From Tridacna crocea (lineage: Eukaryota > Mollusca > Bivalvia > Cardiida > Cardiidae), in the NCBI GenBank assembly GCA_943736015.1, contig OX031060.1, positions 27,977,231 to 28,041,230 on the forward strand: a DNA stretch of 64,000 nucleotides, given 5' to 3'. How positions within the stretch are numbered: the stretch's first letter is position 1; each line of letters begins with the position of its first letter. Positions 20,954 to 30,957 of the stretch are shown here, in pieces. Position numbers and translations under genes: made by a program. The notes under the pieces were generated by a model. It searched no databases. It saw nothing but the letters and a program-made list of their open reading frames with translations, and was not told the origin of the DNA.

Positions 20954-21330
20954 CTGAAGCGATTTGAAAGTAAACAAGTGTTTATAGATCTCAAATTTAG
21001 TATGAGGATAAAAATAGAGCCTGAATGTTAAAATAGATGTGGTTGATAATATGTCTACTTAGAAACTTAAGTCCAATAATTTAGTTAAAACAAGTATTAT
21101 ACAATGGTGATCCACTATGATTATGAAATACTATCACTAGACTATTTAGATGCTGTTGTAGGTGTTAATTTACTAAATGAATTCGATGATTTTTTCCACC
21201 AAGAATTTCAAAACCAGATAGTTATTGCTATTTCACGGATTTCAAAGCTCTGTTTTGCTCGAAAGAAAAAAAGAAGTTTCTGTATCGGAGGATGTAGATT
21301 GAAGATCTCTCTTCTTTCTTATCCCCTCCT
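20954..21330. other. no gene seen
   Basis: Holds an 86-codon plus-strand open frame from 21104 without recognisable domain or splice context; not called. Confidence 0.35.
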
Positions 21331-21352
21331 CTGTCTGTCTGTCTGTCTGTCT
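21331..21352. repeat. (CTGT)n microsatellite
   Basis: Five units. Confidence 0.85.
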
Positions 21353-21626
21353 TTCGAATGTTGAACTTCAAGTGATTTTAACCATGTTTGGCATTTACCT
21401 ATATACATGTACTACAAGTTATAATCCTCAAACAAAGCAATCATAAAGTGCCTTCACTAATCCTATAATGGCTATCTTTGCTTTCTTGAATATCTAAACG
21501 TGTTGAGGTGACTCTTTTAAATTGTAACAAACATGTTTCTCTGAATGACTATAACTTAGACTGGATAGAATGATCAAAGCTAAGGTAAACATTGACCTTC
21601 TGAAACGAATTTGAGGAAGAAAACCT

Positions 21627-21855
21627 TTAACCCTTTACCCCATTAAGCATTTCTATGGTATCTCTAATTGACCCTAAATAACAGCAAGGATGAAGCCACT
21701 TTTTATGTGTATATGACAGCTTTTGATAGCATAGAAAACATTGTGGCAAAAGGTGAAATTGCTCGTCACGAGCAATTTCACCTTTTGCCACAATGTTTTC
21801 CAAAGGCTCCCACAAGCAATGCGTAGAAATGAGTATCTATGGAGTAAAGGGTTAA
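21627..21855 (-). mobile_element. A3 TTAA element, complete
   Basis: TTAACCCTTTACCCCATTAAG at the left and GAGTATCTATGGAGTAAAGGG plus TTAA at the right. The hairpin arms (GGCAAAAGGTGAAATTGCTCG) are perfect complements. Confidence 0.85.
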
Positions 21856-21889
21856 AACACCCATTTAGAATTTAGATAATGAATATGAT

Positions 21890-22035
21890 CAATAAAGGTC
21901 AATCATGCTGTATGCAAAAAGGTCTTAGAACATCCGCAAAAAAAATCTCTTGCAGGCTGACATTGATCGAAACTTCTTGCCACTAACAAGTACATGTTCT
22001 GCGTTTTCAAGGACCAGACTACCTGGATTCAGTTG
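21890..22035 (-). repeat. family D, decayed
   Basis: CAATCATGCTGTATGCAAAAAGG, GCAGGCTGACATTGATCG and CAAGGACCAGAC recall D. Roughly half of the palindrome is lost. Confidence 0.4.
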
Positions 22036-22039
22036 GTTG

Positions 22040-22268
22040 TTAACCCTTTACTCCACAGATACTCATCTTGACGTATCAGCAACAGACTGCTTTTGAAAAC
22101 ATTGTGGGAAAAGGAGAAATTGCTCATAACGAGCAAATTCTCCTTTTCCCACAATGTTTTCCACTCAATCAGATATTTTTATCCTCATTTGTCCATATTT
22201 TTGACATCATATCTTTATTTGCTGCTTAAATGGAAGGGCCTCAAATTGGCATATCAGGTAAAGGGTTA
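22040..22268 (+). mobile_element. A4 TTAA element, complete
   Basis: It has the stem GAAAACATTGTGGGAAAAGG and the core AAATTGCTCATAACGAGC, but arms unlike A1-A3 (TTGACGTATCAGCAAC; TTTGACATCATATC). The ends are TTAACCCTTTACTCC and GGTAAAGGGTTAA. Confidence 0.75.
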
Positions 22269-22479
22269 ACCCTTAGGCTTCTGATCGCGATTTGCTTACT
22301 TTTTTGCGGACAGTATAGATCCAAGATCAGACTGCACAGAACGTGCAGTCTGATCTTGGATCTATACTGTCCGATAAGGAGATAGTTTTCCTCAAAGAAT
22401 GTATTCGAAATAGCATCGTTTGGGTTTTTCTATGGGCTTGAAAAGTTGCATTCAATTTATTCAGTAGGAGAAGGGTCAA
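22265..22479 (-). mobile_element. B element, complete, sharing TTAA with A4
   Basis: TTAACCCTTAGGC is the right end of B read backwards. The palindrome at about 22310-22375 is perfect (GGACAGTATAGATCCAAG and complement). The far end GAGAAGGG is followed by TCAA, a mutated TTAA that is also the start of the next element. Confidence 0.8.
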
Positions 22480-22704
22480 CCCTTTCCCAAACAATCGCTG
22501 GTTTTTACCAGTTTGGAATAGTAGCCTTTTAAAAACATTGTAGGAAAAGGAGAAAATGCTGGTAACCAGCATTTTCTCCTTTTCCCACAATGTTTTCTAC
22601 CCTATCATAGACAGAAATCATCTTTTCAGCAAGAGTTGAATTGTCGTCTGCAAATGCTTTCAATTTGGTCTAGGCCAAAGGTTTGTCGTTTGGGAAAGGG
22701 TTAA
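22476..22704 (+). mobile_element. A5 TTAA element, complete, sharing its site with B
   Basis: A5 combines the A1 hairpin (GCTGGTAACCAGC) with A2-like ends (CCCTTTCCCAAACAATC; TTGTCGTTTGGGAAAGGG) and private arms (GGAATAGTAGCC; CTATCATAGACAGAAATC). Confidence 0.8.
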
Positions 22705-22886
22705 GAAGAAAGATTTGATGAATCCATAATTATGTGAAGTCTTGCTTGGTATAATGCATCACAGAGATGCTCAAACTTCTTTTTGTCAGAGCGCGGCTCA
22801 AACTAACGTGAAATGCATGAATAAGCCTGAAAAGTTTTGGCAATATTGAGAAATTGCTCGTTCTGAAACAAAGTTTCTTTTTTTTT

Positions 22887-23115
22887 TTACCCGTTCCCAA
22901 ACGACAAACTTTTGGGCTAAAACCAAATTGAAAGCATTTGCAGACGACAATTCAACTCTTGCTGAAAAGAAGATTTCTGTCTATGATAGGGTAGAAAACA
23001 TTGTGGGAAAAAGAGAAAATGCTGGTTACCAGCATTTTCTCCTTTTCCTACAATGTTTTCAAAAGGCTACTATTCCATACCCGTAAAAACTAGGGATTGT
23101 TTGGGAAATGGTTAA
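22887..23115 (-). mobile_element. A5 TTAA element, inverse copy
   Basis: Inverse of the copy 180 bp to its left: GACGACAATTCAACTCTTGC, ATTTCTGTCTATGATAGGG and GGCTACTATTCC are all shared. Left TTAA mutated to TTAC, right TTAA at 23112-23115. The two A5 copies could pair as a 230 bp inverted repeat. Confidence 0.8.
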
Positions 23116-23456
23116 ACAATTGATAATTGCCTGTAAAGTGTCAAAGCTTACTTTTTTAACGTAATGTAAAGGTGTTTTAAACTATTTAATGGCTGATGAA
23201 TAACAGATCTTTACTCAATTATTTCAAGATGAAAGCCAGAGATCAGAGGAAACTTTTTATTTGTTTTTTGTAACCACAATAGGTTTTAACTCTTAAACAA
23301 AATTTTCATGACATAAGTTGCTTTTTGCATTCCATGTAGAACAGCTACCAGCAACTATCCGACAGCACAGAACGTGCAAAGAACGTGCAGCTTTACGTGC
23401 CCGTTTACCTTTTGTAGGAACTGTTAGTTTACCACAGCTTTAAAGTAGTGGTATCT

Positions 23457-23702
23457 TCATCTTCGCGAGCCAAGCTTACGATCACTACGTGGATCTTACC
23501 TTGGCTGATTGAGCCCGATTTCGAGATTCCCTCGATGCGCCCTCTATTGGATGCTGGTTATTAACACCCCCCCCCTTTACATCATATTTCTAAAAGCCAA
23601 TGAAATATCGTTTTACAAACCGCTTACGAATACACGTGAAGCGATAAGCAGACATCCACGTGGGTTTCCATGTTTACCTTCTATTTGAAAGGTAGCGACC
23701 TT

Positions 23703-23704
<2 letters not shown>
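23457..23704 (+). mobile_element. G element, left part only
   Basis: CATCTTCGCGAGCCAAG, GATCACTACGTGGATC, AAGCCAATGAAATATCG and CATCCACGTGGGTTTCC are shared with the other G copies. The copy stops at GGTAGCGACCTTG, where a CT microsatellite begins. Confidence 0.75.

Positions 23705-23747
<43 letters not shown>
23704..23747. repeat. (CT)n microsatellite
   Basis: About 21 uninterrupted units at the junction of a truncated G and a truncated D. Confidence 0.95.
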
Positions 23748-23748
<1 letters not shown>

Positions 23749-23785
23749 ATGCATTAAACCCCCTTTTTACAGAGCCTTGCTCATA
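23748..23785 (+). repeat. family D right-end fragment
   Basis: AGATGCATTAAACCCCCTTT and GAGCCTTGCTCAT are the last 38 bases of D. Confidence 0.6.
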
Positions 23786-24129
23786 TGTAAGGGTCATCGA
23801 AATCCAGGTTCGAGTATTGGTTACATATTTCTAATGAAGCCTGGTCGCCCGAGTGAGATTTCCTTTTTAAACTACATGGTATTGTTGAGTGATAAGAAAA
23901 AAGATAAAACTGATCGATGGTTCACTTTGAAGTTCGAAGCCTGTTTAAAATCAACCCCAATCAATCGTCTTCACGCTCAAGTGTGAAATGCCCGTATCGT
24001 TTTAGAAACCCTTGACATTTTATGTCAGCCTTTTATTCGCTATTTTTCTCGGGCGCTGTAGAAATCCAAGTATGTGCCATAATTACATAAATTGATATTA
24101 TGAAGGAAAAAAAAAAGATATTTGCTAAA

Positions 24130-24355
24130 CCGGTGTCTTCCCACTTCGCCGCTTCCCAAATCACACCTTCCCATTTTGCCCCCAATTCATTCACATTTCG
24201 CCACTTTGCCATTTCGCCCCTTTCTCATTTCGCCCCTTATCAATTTGCTCCATTCCCTGTTCGCTCTTTTCCTTTTTCGCCCATTTCCCAATCTAGCCCC
24301 TTCCCGATTCACCCCATGCCATTTTGCCCTCTGTCTGCTTTGCCACGTCCCCTGA
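24130..24355 (+). repeat. C-rich minisatellite
   Basis: Diverged head-to-tail repetition of CATTTCGCCCCTTCCC-like words about every 10-20 bp (CACTTCGCCGC, CACTTTGCCATTTCGCCCC, TTATCAATTTGCTCC and so on). The long Pro/Phe/Ser-rich open frames over it are artefacts of its composition. Confidence 0.65.
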
Positions 24356-25046
24356 TGGAAGGGGGCGAACTGGGAATAAATCGGCTAAGCCTTGTTAGGT
24401 CATCTCTATATATTATTCTGAAAAGAATCAAAAACCTATTTGGTACATGTTTTACTTGTTCACATCTGGATGTATGTTCAGTGTTTATGCTATATCTTTT
24501 ATATAGTTTTTGCGTCAATTCTTTGGTACTGCTTTTCTTTCATTGTGCATAGAACCTACGTAACGAGGGTGCTGAGAGTAATAGTAGTCTTGCAAACCTT
24601 TCTACAGCCCAGTATTCAGTGTTTCTGTATTGTAGATATAAGCCACGGTGACGATTTCTTGTAAGCTAACTAAACCTTTGGAAAACAGAAAATTTACGCT
24701 TAATCTGCAAAAATACACCATATGACATTTCCAGTTAGCAGTAAAGCCCATACATGAAAACCCTAAAGTATCGGATATTGTAGATATGTGATCAGACTGC
24801 ATGTTCTGAGCAGTCCAGGAAATAAGCACTATTAAGAAATTTCATACACGCATAATTTTTTTCTTGATGATGCTCGAAGTGACATTACAGCTTACAGTGT
24901 GCACACATCGCTTGCTAAAAAAAAAAAGAACGATGAATATGTAACCCTTCAAGTAAAAAAAGGGACCATCTGAGAAATCCATGCACTGAAAAAATAATTG
25001 TATAACAAGGTTCAATGACCACTTTTCATACAGAAAATATCATAAT
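24356..25046. other. no gene seen
   Basis: The only feature is a short family B core remnant at 24777-24822 (GTGATCAGACTGCATG and GAGCAGTCC). Confidence 0.4.
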
Positions 25047-25117
25047 AGCGAAATGTGTCAACCCTGGTCAGACTGCGCTATTCGCGCAGTCTGACCAGGG
25101 TTGACACTTTTCGCAGT
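25047..25117. repeat. stand-alone 31 bp module with D arms
   Basis: The perfect palindrome at 25066-25096 has the D arms (AATAGCGAAATGTGTCAACC on the left, GGTTGACACTTTTCGCAG on the right) but the B-type CAGACTGC half-site with the C/D-type GCGC centre. It is intermediate between families and carries no D ends. Confidence 0.7.
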
Positions 25118-25315
25118 TCCCAGAAGGTCCCATTTTGCGTGACGGGTCACATATTCAAGAGACTTGTCACTTATATACAGTCTGATCTTGGTCTGTGTTA
25201 TTCGTTAATGTGAACAGTCTCGTGTACGTAATAGCCTGAACCCTATGACCGAGTTACAAACAGAAACATACAACATTTCCTCTCTTACATCTCATGTTAT
25301 ACTATAAAGCTTCTG

Positions 25316-25585
25316 ATATGAACCACGCTGTGACAAAAGGGGGCTCAGTGCAACTCCGTATTGCATCGTACCAAACAGGTTATCGGATGATTCTGGAGCC
25401 ATTATATCAACTTTCTCCAACAAATGACTGAATCCTACGTTAGAATGGTGCTTGAACATGCAGGAAATTGACCAATAGCGAAATGTTTCGGCCTATGTCA
25501 GCCTGCGCGGACTGCGCAGGCTGGCCTGGGTCGATACTTTTCGCAGATGTATTAAGACCTCCTTTTGACAGAACGTGGATCATAT
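25316..25585 (+). mobile_element. D element, complete
   Basis: Left end ATGAACCACGCTGTGACAA, right end TTGACAGAACGTGGATCAT. Inner landmarks are TCGTACCAAACAGGTTATC, GGAAATTGACCAATAGCG and the palindrome around CAGCCTGCGCGGACTG. A useful reference copy. Confidence 0.8.
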
Positions 25586-26082
25586 CTTTCTTCGCCGTCT
25601 AAATAATCAAAGATTAACTTCAAAAGTGGCAAAAAATAATTTCACACCGTTTTTTTTTTCTCGAGTATATGGACAGATGAACTTTCTCACAGTATTTCAA
25701 AAGCGAACGAAAGTGCACAAATACATTGTATATACAAAGGCATAAAGATATGAAGACTAAAACGTTGAATTAAGTAATAAAGCAATCGTCAATTTTACTT
25801 CGGTTCAGTGACAAGTAGATGTGGGACTCGCCAAAGGTAAATTATTTAAAGGCCCAATCGCTGCCAAACGTAAACAATTTGGGGGTCAAATTCTACACAA
25901 AGTTGCCAACCTTTGTTCCAGTTTTTACAATACGTTTTTCAGCCACTGACAGATTGTTTTGTAACTGTTAGGTTGCACTTTGACTCTTTATCACAGTCAT
26001 TAATGCTAGGTAAATTCATACTTGGTACATACTAAATTTGTCAGTATGTTGGCTTATGTATCGTTTCGGCCGTTGATGTGGC
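25586..26082. other. no gene seen
   Basis: AT-rich spacer without recognised element. Confidence 0.4.
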
Positions 26083-26311
26083 TTAACCCATTACCACACA
26101 ATCCCTACTTTTGACGCTCCTGAGAAAGAAGCCTTCTGAAAACACTGTGGGAAAAGGAGAAAATGCTGGTAACCAGCATTTTCTCCTTTTCCCACAGTGT
26201 TTTCTACCCTTCCCAGAACAAATTTCGAATTTTCAGTCACCTTTATTTTGTCGTCTGCAAATGCTTTGACTTTGGACCAGTCCAAAATTTTGTCGTGTGG
26301 TAAAAAGTTAA
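26083..26311 (+). mobile_element. A1 TTAA element, complete
   Basis: Hairpin 26139-26206 is perfect. Arms carry GACGCTCCTGAGAAAGAAGCC and TTGTCGTCTGCAAATGC. Confidence 0.85.
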
Positions 26312-26322
26312 ACATATATATC

Positions 26323-26554
26323 TTAACCTTTTACCACTCAGTCCCGACTTTTAACACCCCTGTGAAAGAAGCCTTTTGAAAACATTGTGAGAAAAGGAGA
26401 AAATGCTGGTAACCAGCATTTTCTCCTTTTCCCACAATGTTTCTTTCCCTATACCTAACACAAACTTTCAATTCTTTAGTCACACGTATTTTGTCGTCTG
26501 CAAATGCTTCAAATTTGGACTAGTCTTAAATTCTGTCATTGGGTAAAGGGTTAA
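26323..26554 (+). mobile_element. A1 TTAA element, complete, 11 bp from the previous copy
   Basis: Same orientation as its neighbour and separated only by ACATATATATC. The two differ at several arm positions, so this is a second insertion and not a tandem duplication. Confidence 0.85.
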
Positions 26555-26564
26555 ATTGATTTTG

Positions 26565-26645
26565 TGGACGGTTTAGATTAACATCAAACTACAAAGAATG
26601 TGCAGTCTGATCTTGGATCTACACAGATCTACACAGACAGTTTTT
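26565..26645 (-). repeat. family B fragment
   Basis: AATGTGCAGTCTGATCTTGG and a doubled ACAGATCTACACAGA. The left half is decayed. Confidence 0.5.
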
Positions 26646-26699
26646 TTTTTTTTTAATGAGAAGTTATTTGCGTTTCTAGAAACAAACCAAGTTTTGAGA

Positions 26700-26930
26700 C
26701 CCTGGGTCGCATCTTCTGTTTTCTTTTTCTGCCAAAGTCTTTGCGAGAATTGATGATAGTCATTTCGACAGAACTCCTTCCTCGCTTCAAATGACTGAGC
26801 ATTTTTGACGATGTTTATGTGGGAAAGGAGTCAGTGGAGGAACGTTTTGCAAAGTACATATACTGGCAAAAAAATTCGTAGGTAGGCGTGGATAGTTGCA
26901 TCGGCTGTCGCGTTATAACTGAAATGATAT
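26700..26930 (+). mobile_element. K SINE body
   Basis: TCTTTTTCTGCCAAAGTC, CGATGTTTATGTGGGAAAGG and GGCGTGGATAGTTGCATCGG match other K copies. The tRNA-like head is not recognisable here. Confidence 0.55.
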
Positions 26931-27215
26931 TTTTATCCTAGGTAAACACCAATATTAATAAACATTTATAATCAGCTCTGAAAACAAACCAAATAAACCA
27001 AATGACTGACAGTTTTAATTTCATTTATACATTGAACTAAGGGTTTAGAAAAAAGCGAATTGTCATCCAACGATTTTCGCAAATCTGACAGGTTTTTTCT
27101 GTTGGCTTCTTTTATGTTTTCATGTCTCGATTATTCCGCTGTATTTCACTTGTATGGGGGATTTACACCTAGCCATGTTGTAACCACTTTATTCAGACAA
27201 GCATAATTATTATTT

Positions 27216-27477
27216 GGCCTGTAACACGCGAAAAGGGGCATTCGTACATTTGCGTACAGTGTCGTCTCGGATCAGCCTGCGCTGTCCGCGCAGGCTAATC
27301 AGAAACGCCACTCTCCGTTTTTATGTAATTTTCTGTTTTTCGCACGTATACTGAGGAACAAAATCTAATGTAGTCGTAAAGTGCCGTCTCGGATTAGCTT
27401 GCGCGGACTGCGCATGCTTGTCCGAGACGACACTTTACGCAAATTTCCGAATGCCCCATTTCGCGTGATGCAACCCA
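27216..27477. mobile_element. C element, complete
   Basis: GGCCTGTAACACGCGAAAAGG at the left and TTTCGCGTGATGCAACCC at the right. Both CpG-rich palindromes are kept (27269-27299 and 27393-27423), each with a few mismatches. Confidence 0.8.
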
Positions 27478-27920
27478 TTTAGGAATCGTCCATTTTGACA
27501 GCATGGCGGGTGACGAATCAAGTATGGCACATATTTTGAGATGTTTGTTTGACAGCGTAAGGAACATTGTAGGAAAACGAAAAATGCTTGTTAGTCGTTA
27601 CAGTATATGCCAGTCCAGGATTGCGTTGATAGTTGCACTGACCCTTTCCCCCCCTCCCGCTATACATAAGAAATGGTGGAAATGAAACAGGCAGGTTTTT
27701 ACCATTATAAGTTCCTCCATTAGCTAGAAAAAAATGGCCGTCTGTGGTGGGGAGGGGGGTTCCTGGAGCCCTCGGGTAAGCGCAGGAAGCACTGAGTTTT
27801 CCGTGTGAGTGTACCTAGGAAAGACACTAACGAGCCTATAGCTTATTTAGTACTGGTGAAACAGAACAAACATTCATGGGTTAACAATTTACATGATATG
27901 AGAGGGGCGTAAAACCCAAT
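27478..27920. other. no gene seen
   Basis: The frame at 27503-27685 covers an A-like ACATTGTAGGAAAACG word and is not credible as a gene. Confidence 0.4.
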
Positions 27921-27965
27921 TCATCCATCCATCCATCCATCCATCCATCCATCCATCTATCCATC
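27921..27965. repeat. (ATCC)n microsatellite
   Basis: About ten units, one changed to ATCT. Confidence 0.95.
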
Positions 27966-28024
27966 AATTAAAGCTTTGATATTGCAATCGCAAAGTTCTG
28001 TTTGCCAGAAGAATTACACTGAAT

Positions 28025-28100
28025 TGGGCGATGCAGATCAAAGACCGGCATTCACGTTCTGTGCAGTCTAATCTTTGATCTACACTGTCCGCAAAGACTC
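28025..28100 (+). repeat. family B core
   Basis: GATGCAGATCAAAGACC and TCTTTGATCTACACTGTCC. No TTAA ends. Confidence 0.55.
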
Positions 28101-28113
28101 GATTTCAAGCTAT

Positions 28114-28379
28114 GTGGCTTACAACACGCGACATTTGGACATTCGGACATTTGCGTAAAGTGTCGTCTCGGATCAGCCTGCGCAGTCCGCGCAGGCTGAT
28201 CCGAGACGGCACTTTACGACTATATTAGAGTTTGTGCTACAGAGGACTTGCGCAAAACAGAAAATTGCGTAAAAACGGAAAGTTTCGTTTCGGATAAGTC
28301 TCGGGGACTGAACAGGCTGATCCGGTACGACACTTTACGCAAATGTCCAAATGCCCGATTTTGCGTGTTGCAGGCCGTA
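28114..28379. mobile_element. C element, complete
   Basis: GTGGCTTACAACACGCG and TTGCGTGTTGCAGGCC. The left palindrome, 28171-28201, is a perfect example of the 31 bp module; the right one is damaged (TCTCGGGGACTG). Confidence 0.85.
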
Positions 28380-28816
28380 TAGCTTGCATGTTAAGATTAG
28401 ATAAATGTTTAATATGCGGAAAAGTACAGTAACTGTGTCATTATATTGCTAATTCAGGCCGAAGAGACATTTCCTTTGGGCCAAAGTATAAGGTTCCTGC
28501 CTGTATATTAGCCTGCCTAAAAATAACCTGTGAGAAACGGGGATAAAAAAAAAAGAGACGAACTTTTATATTCAGTGTGTACCTAAAAACTTTGGCCCAG
28601 AATTTCAGTATTTGTCATTACTAATTAACACTTTTTTACAAAAATGTTTAAGGCTCTTTTTATCGTAGGAGGAGTCAATATTTAAACCGAAACGCGCTAT
28701 TTTAAACTGGTCTTACACAATTGAAGAATTTTTATTCGTAATAAAGTGCTTGTCTTTCAAAAGTATCCCACCCACAATCAAATTACCTGTTAATGTTTTC
28801 ATTATATGTCATATCA
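28380..28816. other. no gene seen
   Basis: AT-rich spacer. Confidence 0.4.
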
Positions 28817-28889
28817 ATAGGTGAGTGCAACACTTTTCTAAGTGCCTGTATAATGTACAGGCACTTATAATAGTGTTGCACTTACCTAT
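28817..28889. repeat. isolated 73 bp hairpin (family Q)
   Basis: ATAGGTGAGTGCAACACTTT and AGTGTTGCACTTACCTAT form the outer stem, AAGTGCCTGTA and TACAGGCACTT the inner stem, with a small internal mismatch and a 4-5 base loop. It is the size of a microRNA precursor but equally of an F-type hairpin element. It is the only copy in the window. Confidence 0.7.
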
Positions 28890-28945
28890 CTATATCCGAG
28901 CCGTGCTAAATGAACAGGGGCATTAATACATATGCTAGCTTTAAC

Positions 28946-29058
28946 GTTTTCTACCCTATACTAAACAAATTTCAAATTTTCTGTCCGTTTTATTTTGTCG
29001 TCTGCAAATGCTTTTGATTTGGACAAACCTAAAATTTTGTCGTTTGGTAATGAGTTAA
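28946..29058 (+). mobile_element. A1 right half only
   Basis: Starts inside the right hairpin arm (CGTTTTCTACCC) and continues through TTTTGTCGTCTGCAAATGC to TTAA at 29055-29058. The breakpoint lies in the hairpin. Confidence 0.7.
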
Positions 29059-29089
29059 ATACAAGGTCAATCAAGTTATTAGCTTCTTA

Positions 29090-29275
29090 CCAGTCGACAT
29101 AAACTTAACCGCGTCAAATTTGAAAGCGCTTGCAGACTAATAATTACATACACCTAAATAGGTTAGAGTTGTCTTTACAACGGGAACAAACAATTTCGAA
29201 AAAGGAGAAAATCCTGGTGGTTATCAGTACTTCCTCCATTCCCTGTAATGTTTTATAAGCCTTTTTGTACGCCTG
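29090..29275 (-). mobile_element. A-group element, old
   Basis: GAAAGCGCTTGCAGACTA, TTTCGAAAAAGGAGAAAATCC and TCCCTGTAATGTTTTATAAGC. The hairpin is asymmetric. Confidence 0.5.
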
Positions 29276-29647
29276 TACATTTAGACACAGTATTTATACA
29301 TGTAGATAAATGGTAAAGAAGAGATTGGAAACCGTGGTCTCGTAGAGCAGTGACCAGGATGCTAAATGTAATGAGTCTGTTAGATAGGGTCGACTGTATA
29401 GGGAGGAATGGGTTAAAAGCCTATATTCTATGATAATAAGATAAATAAAAAAATCGGGAATACTGTATCAATAACAAAAAATACTATCTTATTAAATTAT
29501 TTACTCTGTAAACTTTGAGGCGTTAGGGGGGTGGTGGCACAGTTGACCTGAAATTGACAACAATGTCTGTGTAAATTTCACCCCAAATGTAAATATCTAA
29601 ATATTTCGGCGCTTGCTGCGAGAGTTCTTTGCTTTTGAGTTATATAC
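29276..29647. other. no gene seen
   Basis: No recognised structure. Confidence 0.4.
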
Positions 29648-29909
29648 TTGAGCCATGATCTGACAAAAGGGGGCTTACTACACTCCATGGTACCATCCAA
29701 GCAAGCGATCACTTACTTATAGATCCATTATAGCCCCTTCTTTTAACAACCACCTTAATCATGTGATAGACTGGTCCTTGTGCATACAGAAAATTGTCCA
29801 ATAGCGAAAAGTTTCGGCCAAGGTCAGCCTGCGCGGACTGCGCATGCTGACCTAGGTCGATACTTTTCGCAGTCGCATTTAGCCCCTTTTTATTCGAGCG
29901 CTGCTCATT
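29648..29909 (+). mobile_element. D element, complete
   Basis: TTGAGCCATGATCTGACAAA at the left and CGAGCGCTGCTCATTT at the right. Inner landmarks are CAAGCAAGCGATCAC, ATAGACTGGTCC and the palindrome CAGCCTGCGCGGACTG with one mismatch. Confidence 0.8.
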
Positions 29910-30223
29910 TACTTGTAATCAAACTGAATAAAACGCTGTAAGAAAAGTAGATTTATACATGCCTGGTATTGTAATTACTTGCATAAACCAGTTTTGCTTT
30001 TGACATGGTAGAAGCAAAGGTAGGTTACAAGCATTAAATCTTTTTACAAAACTATTTTCAAGAAAAAAAAAATGTTTCCCCGGGGTCTTTAAGATACGGG
30101 GTTACTTTGTAAAAGATTAAGAAAAAAGAGTGCTAAACTTTAGGTTTCGTAAAATGTGTCTTCCTACGCACTTTTTGGACTATTTTGTCGAACGACGTTC
30201 AGGGGAATCTGAACAATCGGAAG
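29910..30223. other. no gene seen
   Basis: AT-rich spacer. Confidence 0.4.
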
Positions 30224-30242
30224 TCTCTCTCTCTCTCTCTCT
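30224..30242. repeat. (CT)n microsatellite
   Basis: Nine to ten units. Confidence 0.85.
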
Positions 30243-30454
30243 GCAACAATATTTTAAAAATCCATACTTAAAACCAGAATGAGGTACAAGATTAAACTGC
30301 GTATTAATACATAGATAATCAAGTACTTTTTTCTCCCAAATTGAGTAAATATTGAATAAATCAATATTTTCCAAAGGATCATTTGATCGTCTCTTAGACC
30401 ACCTGTTGCATTGCTCTAACATTCACCCGGCTGTACATCATAGCTTTAGTTAAC

Positions 30455-30683
30455 TTAACCCACTACCAAACAACCCCTACTTTTGACGCCCCTGAGAAAA
30501 AAGCCTTTAGAAAACTTTGTGGGAAAAGGAGAAAATGCTGGTAACCAGCATTTTCTCCTTTTCCCGCAATGTTTTCTACTCTTCACTAAACAAGTTTCAA
30601 ATTTTCAGTCACTTCTATTTTGTCGTCTGCAAATGCTTTCGATTTGGAAGAGCCTAAAATATTATCGTTTGGTAAAGAATTAA
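30455..30683 (+). mobile_element. A1 TTAA element, complete
   Basis: TTAACCCACTACCAAACAACC to ATCGTTTGGTAAAGAATTAA. The hairpin has single mismatches (CTTTGTGGG against CCCGCAATG). Confidence 0.8.
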
Positions 30684-30707
30684 CGAACGCTATGATTGAA
30701 AAACAAT

Positions 30708-30957
30708 ATGGACTGCAACTCGCTAAAGGGGGCATTCGGACATTTGCCTAAAGTGTTGTCTCAGATCAGCGTGCGCACTCCGCTCCGGCTAATCCGAAAC
30801 GACACTATTTGTTATAATGCAAGTCTATTGTAGGACAAAATCTAATACATTTGTAAAGTGCCGTCTCGGATCAGCCTGCGCGGACTGAGCACTTTGATCT
30901 TATACGACACTTTACACAACTGTCCGAATCCCTCTTTTTGCGTGCTGCAAGCCATAT
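30708..30957. mobile_element. C element, old
   Basis: TGGACTGCAACTCGC and GCGTGCTGCAAGCCATA. The palindromes are decayed (GGATCAGCCTGCGC kept only once). Confidence 0.65.

Noticed and set aside
23785..24000. Possible SINE (CAGGTTCGAGTATTGG resembles a B box at 23806)
   Set aside because: No A box at the right distance and no body shared with other SINEs in the window.
24100..24552. 150-codon Pro/Ser/Phe-rich open frame
   Set aside because: Produced by the C-rich minisatellite at 24130-24355; overlapping frames are equally open.
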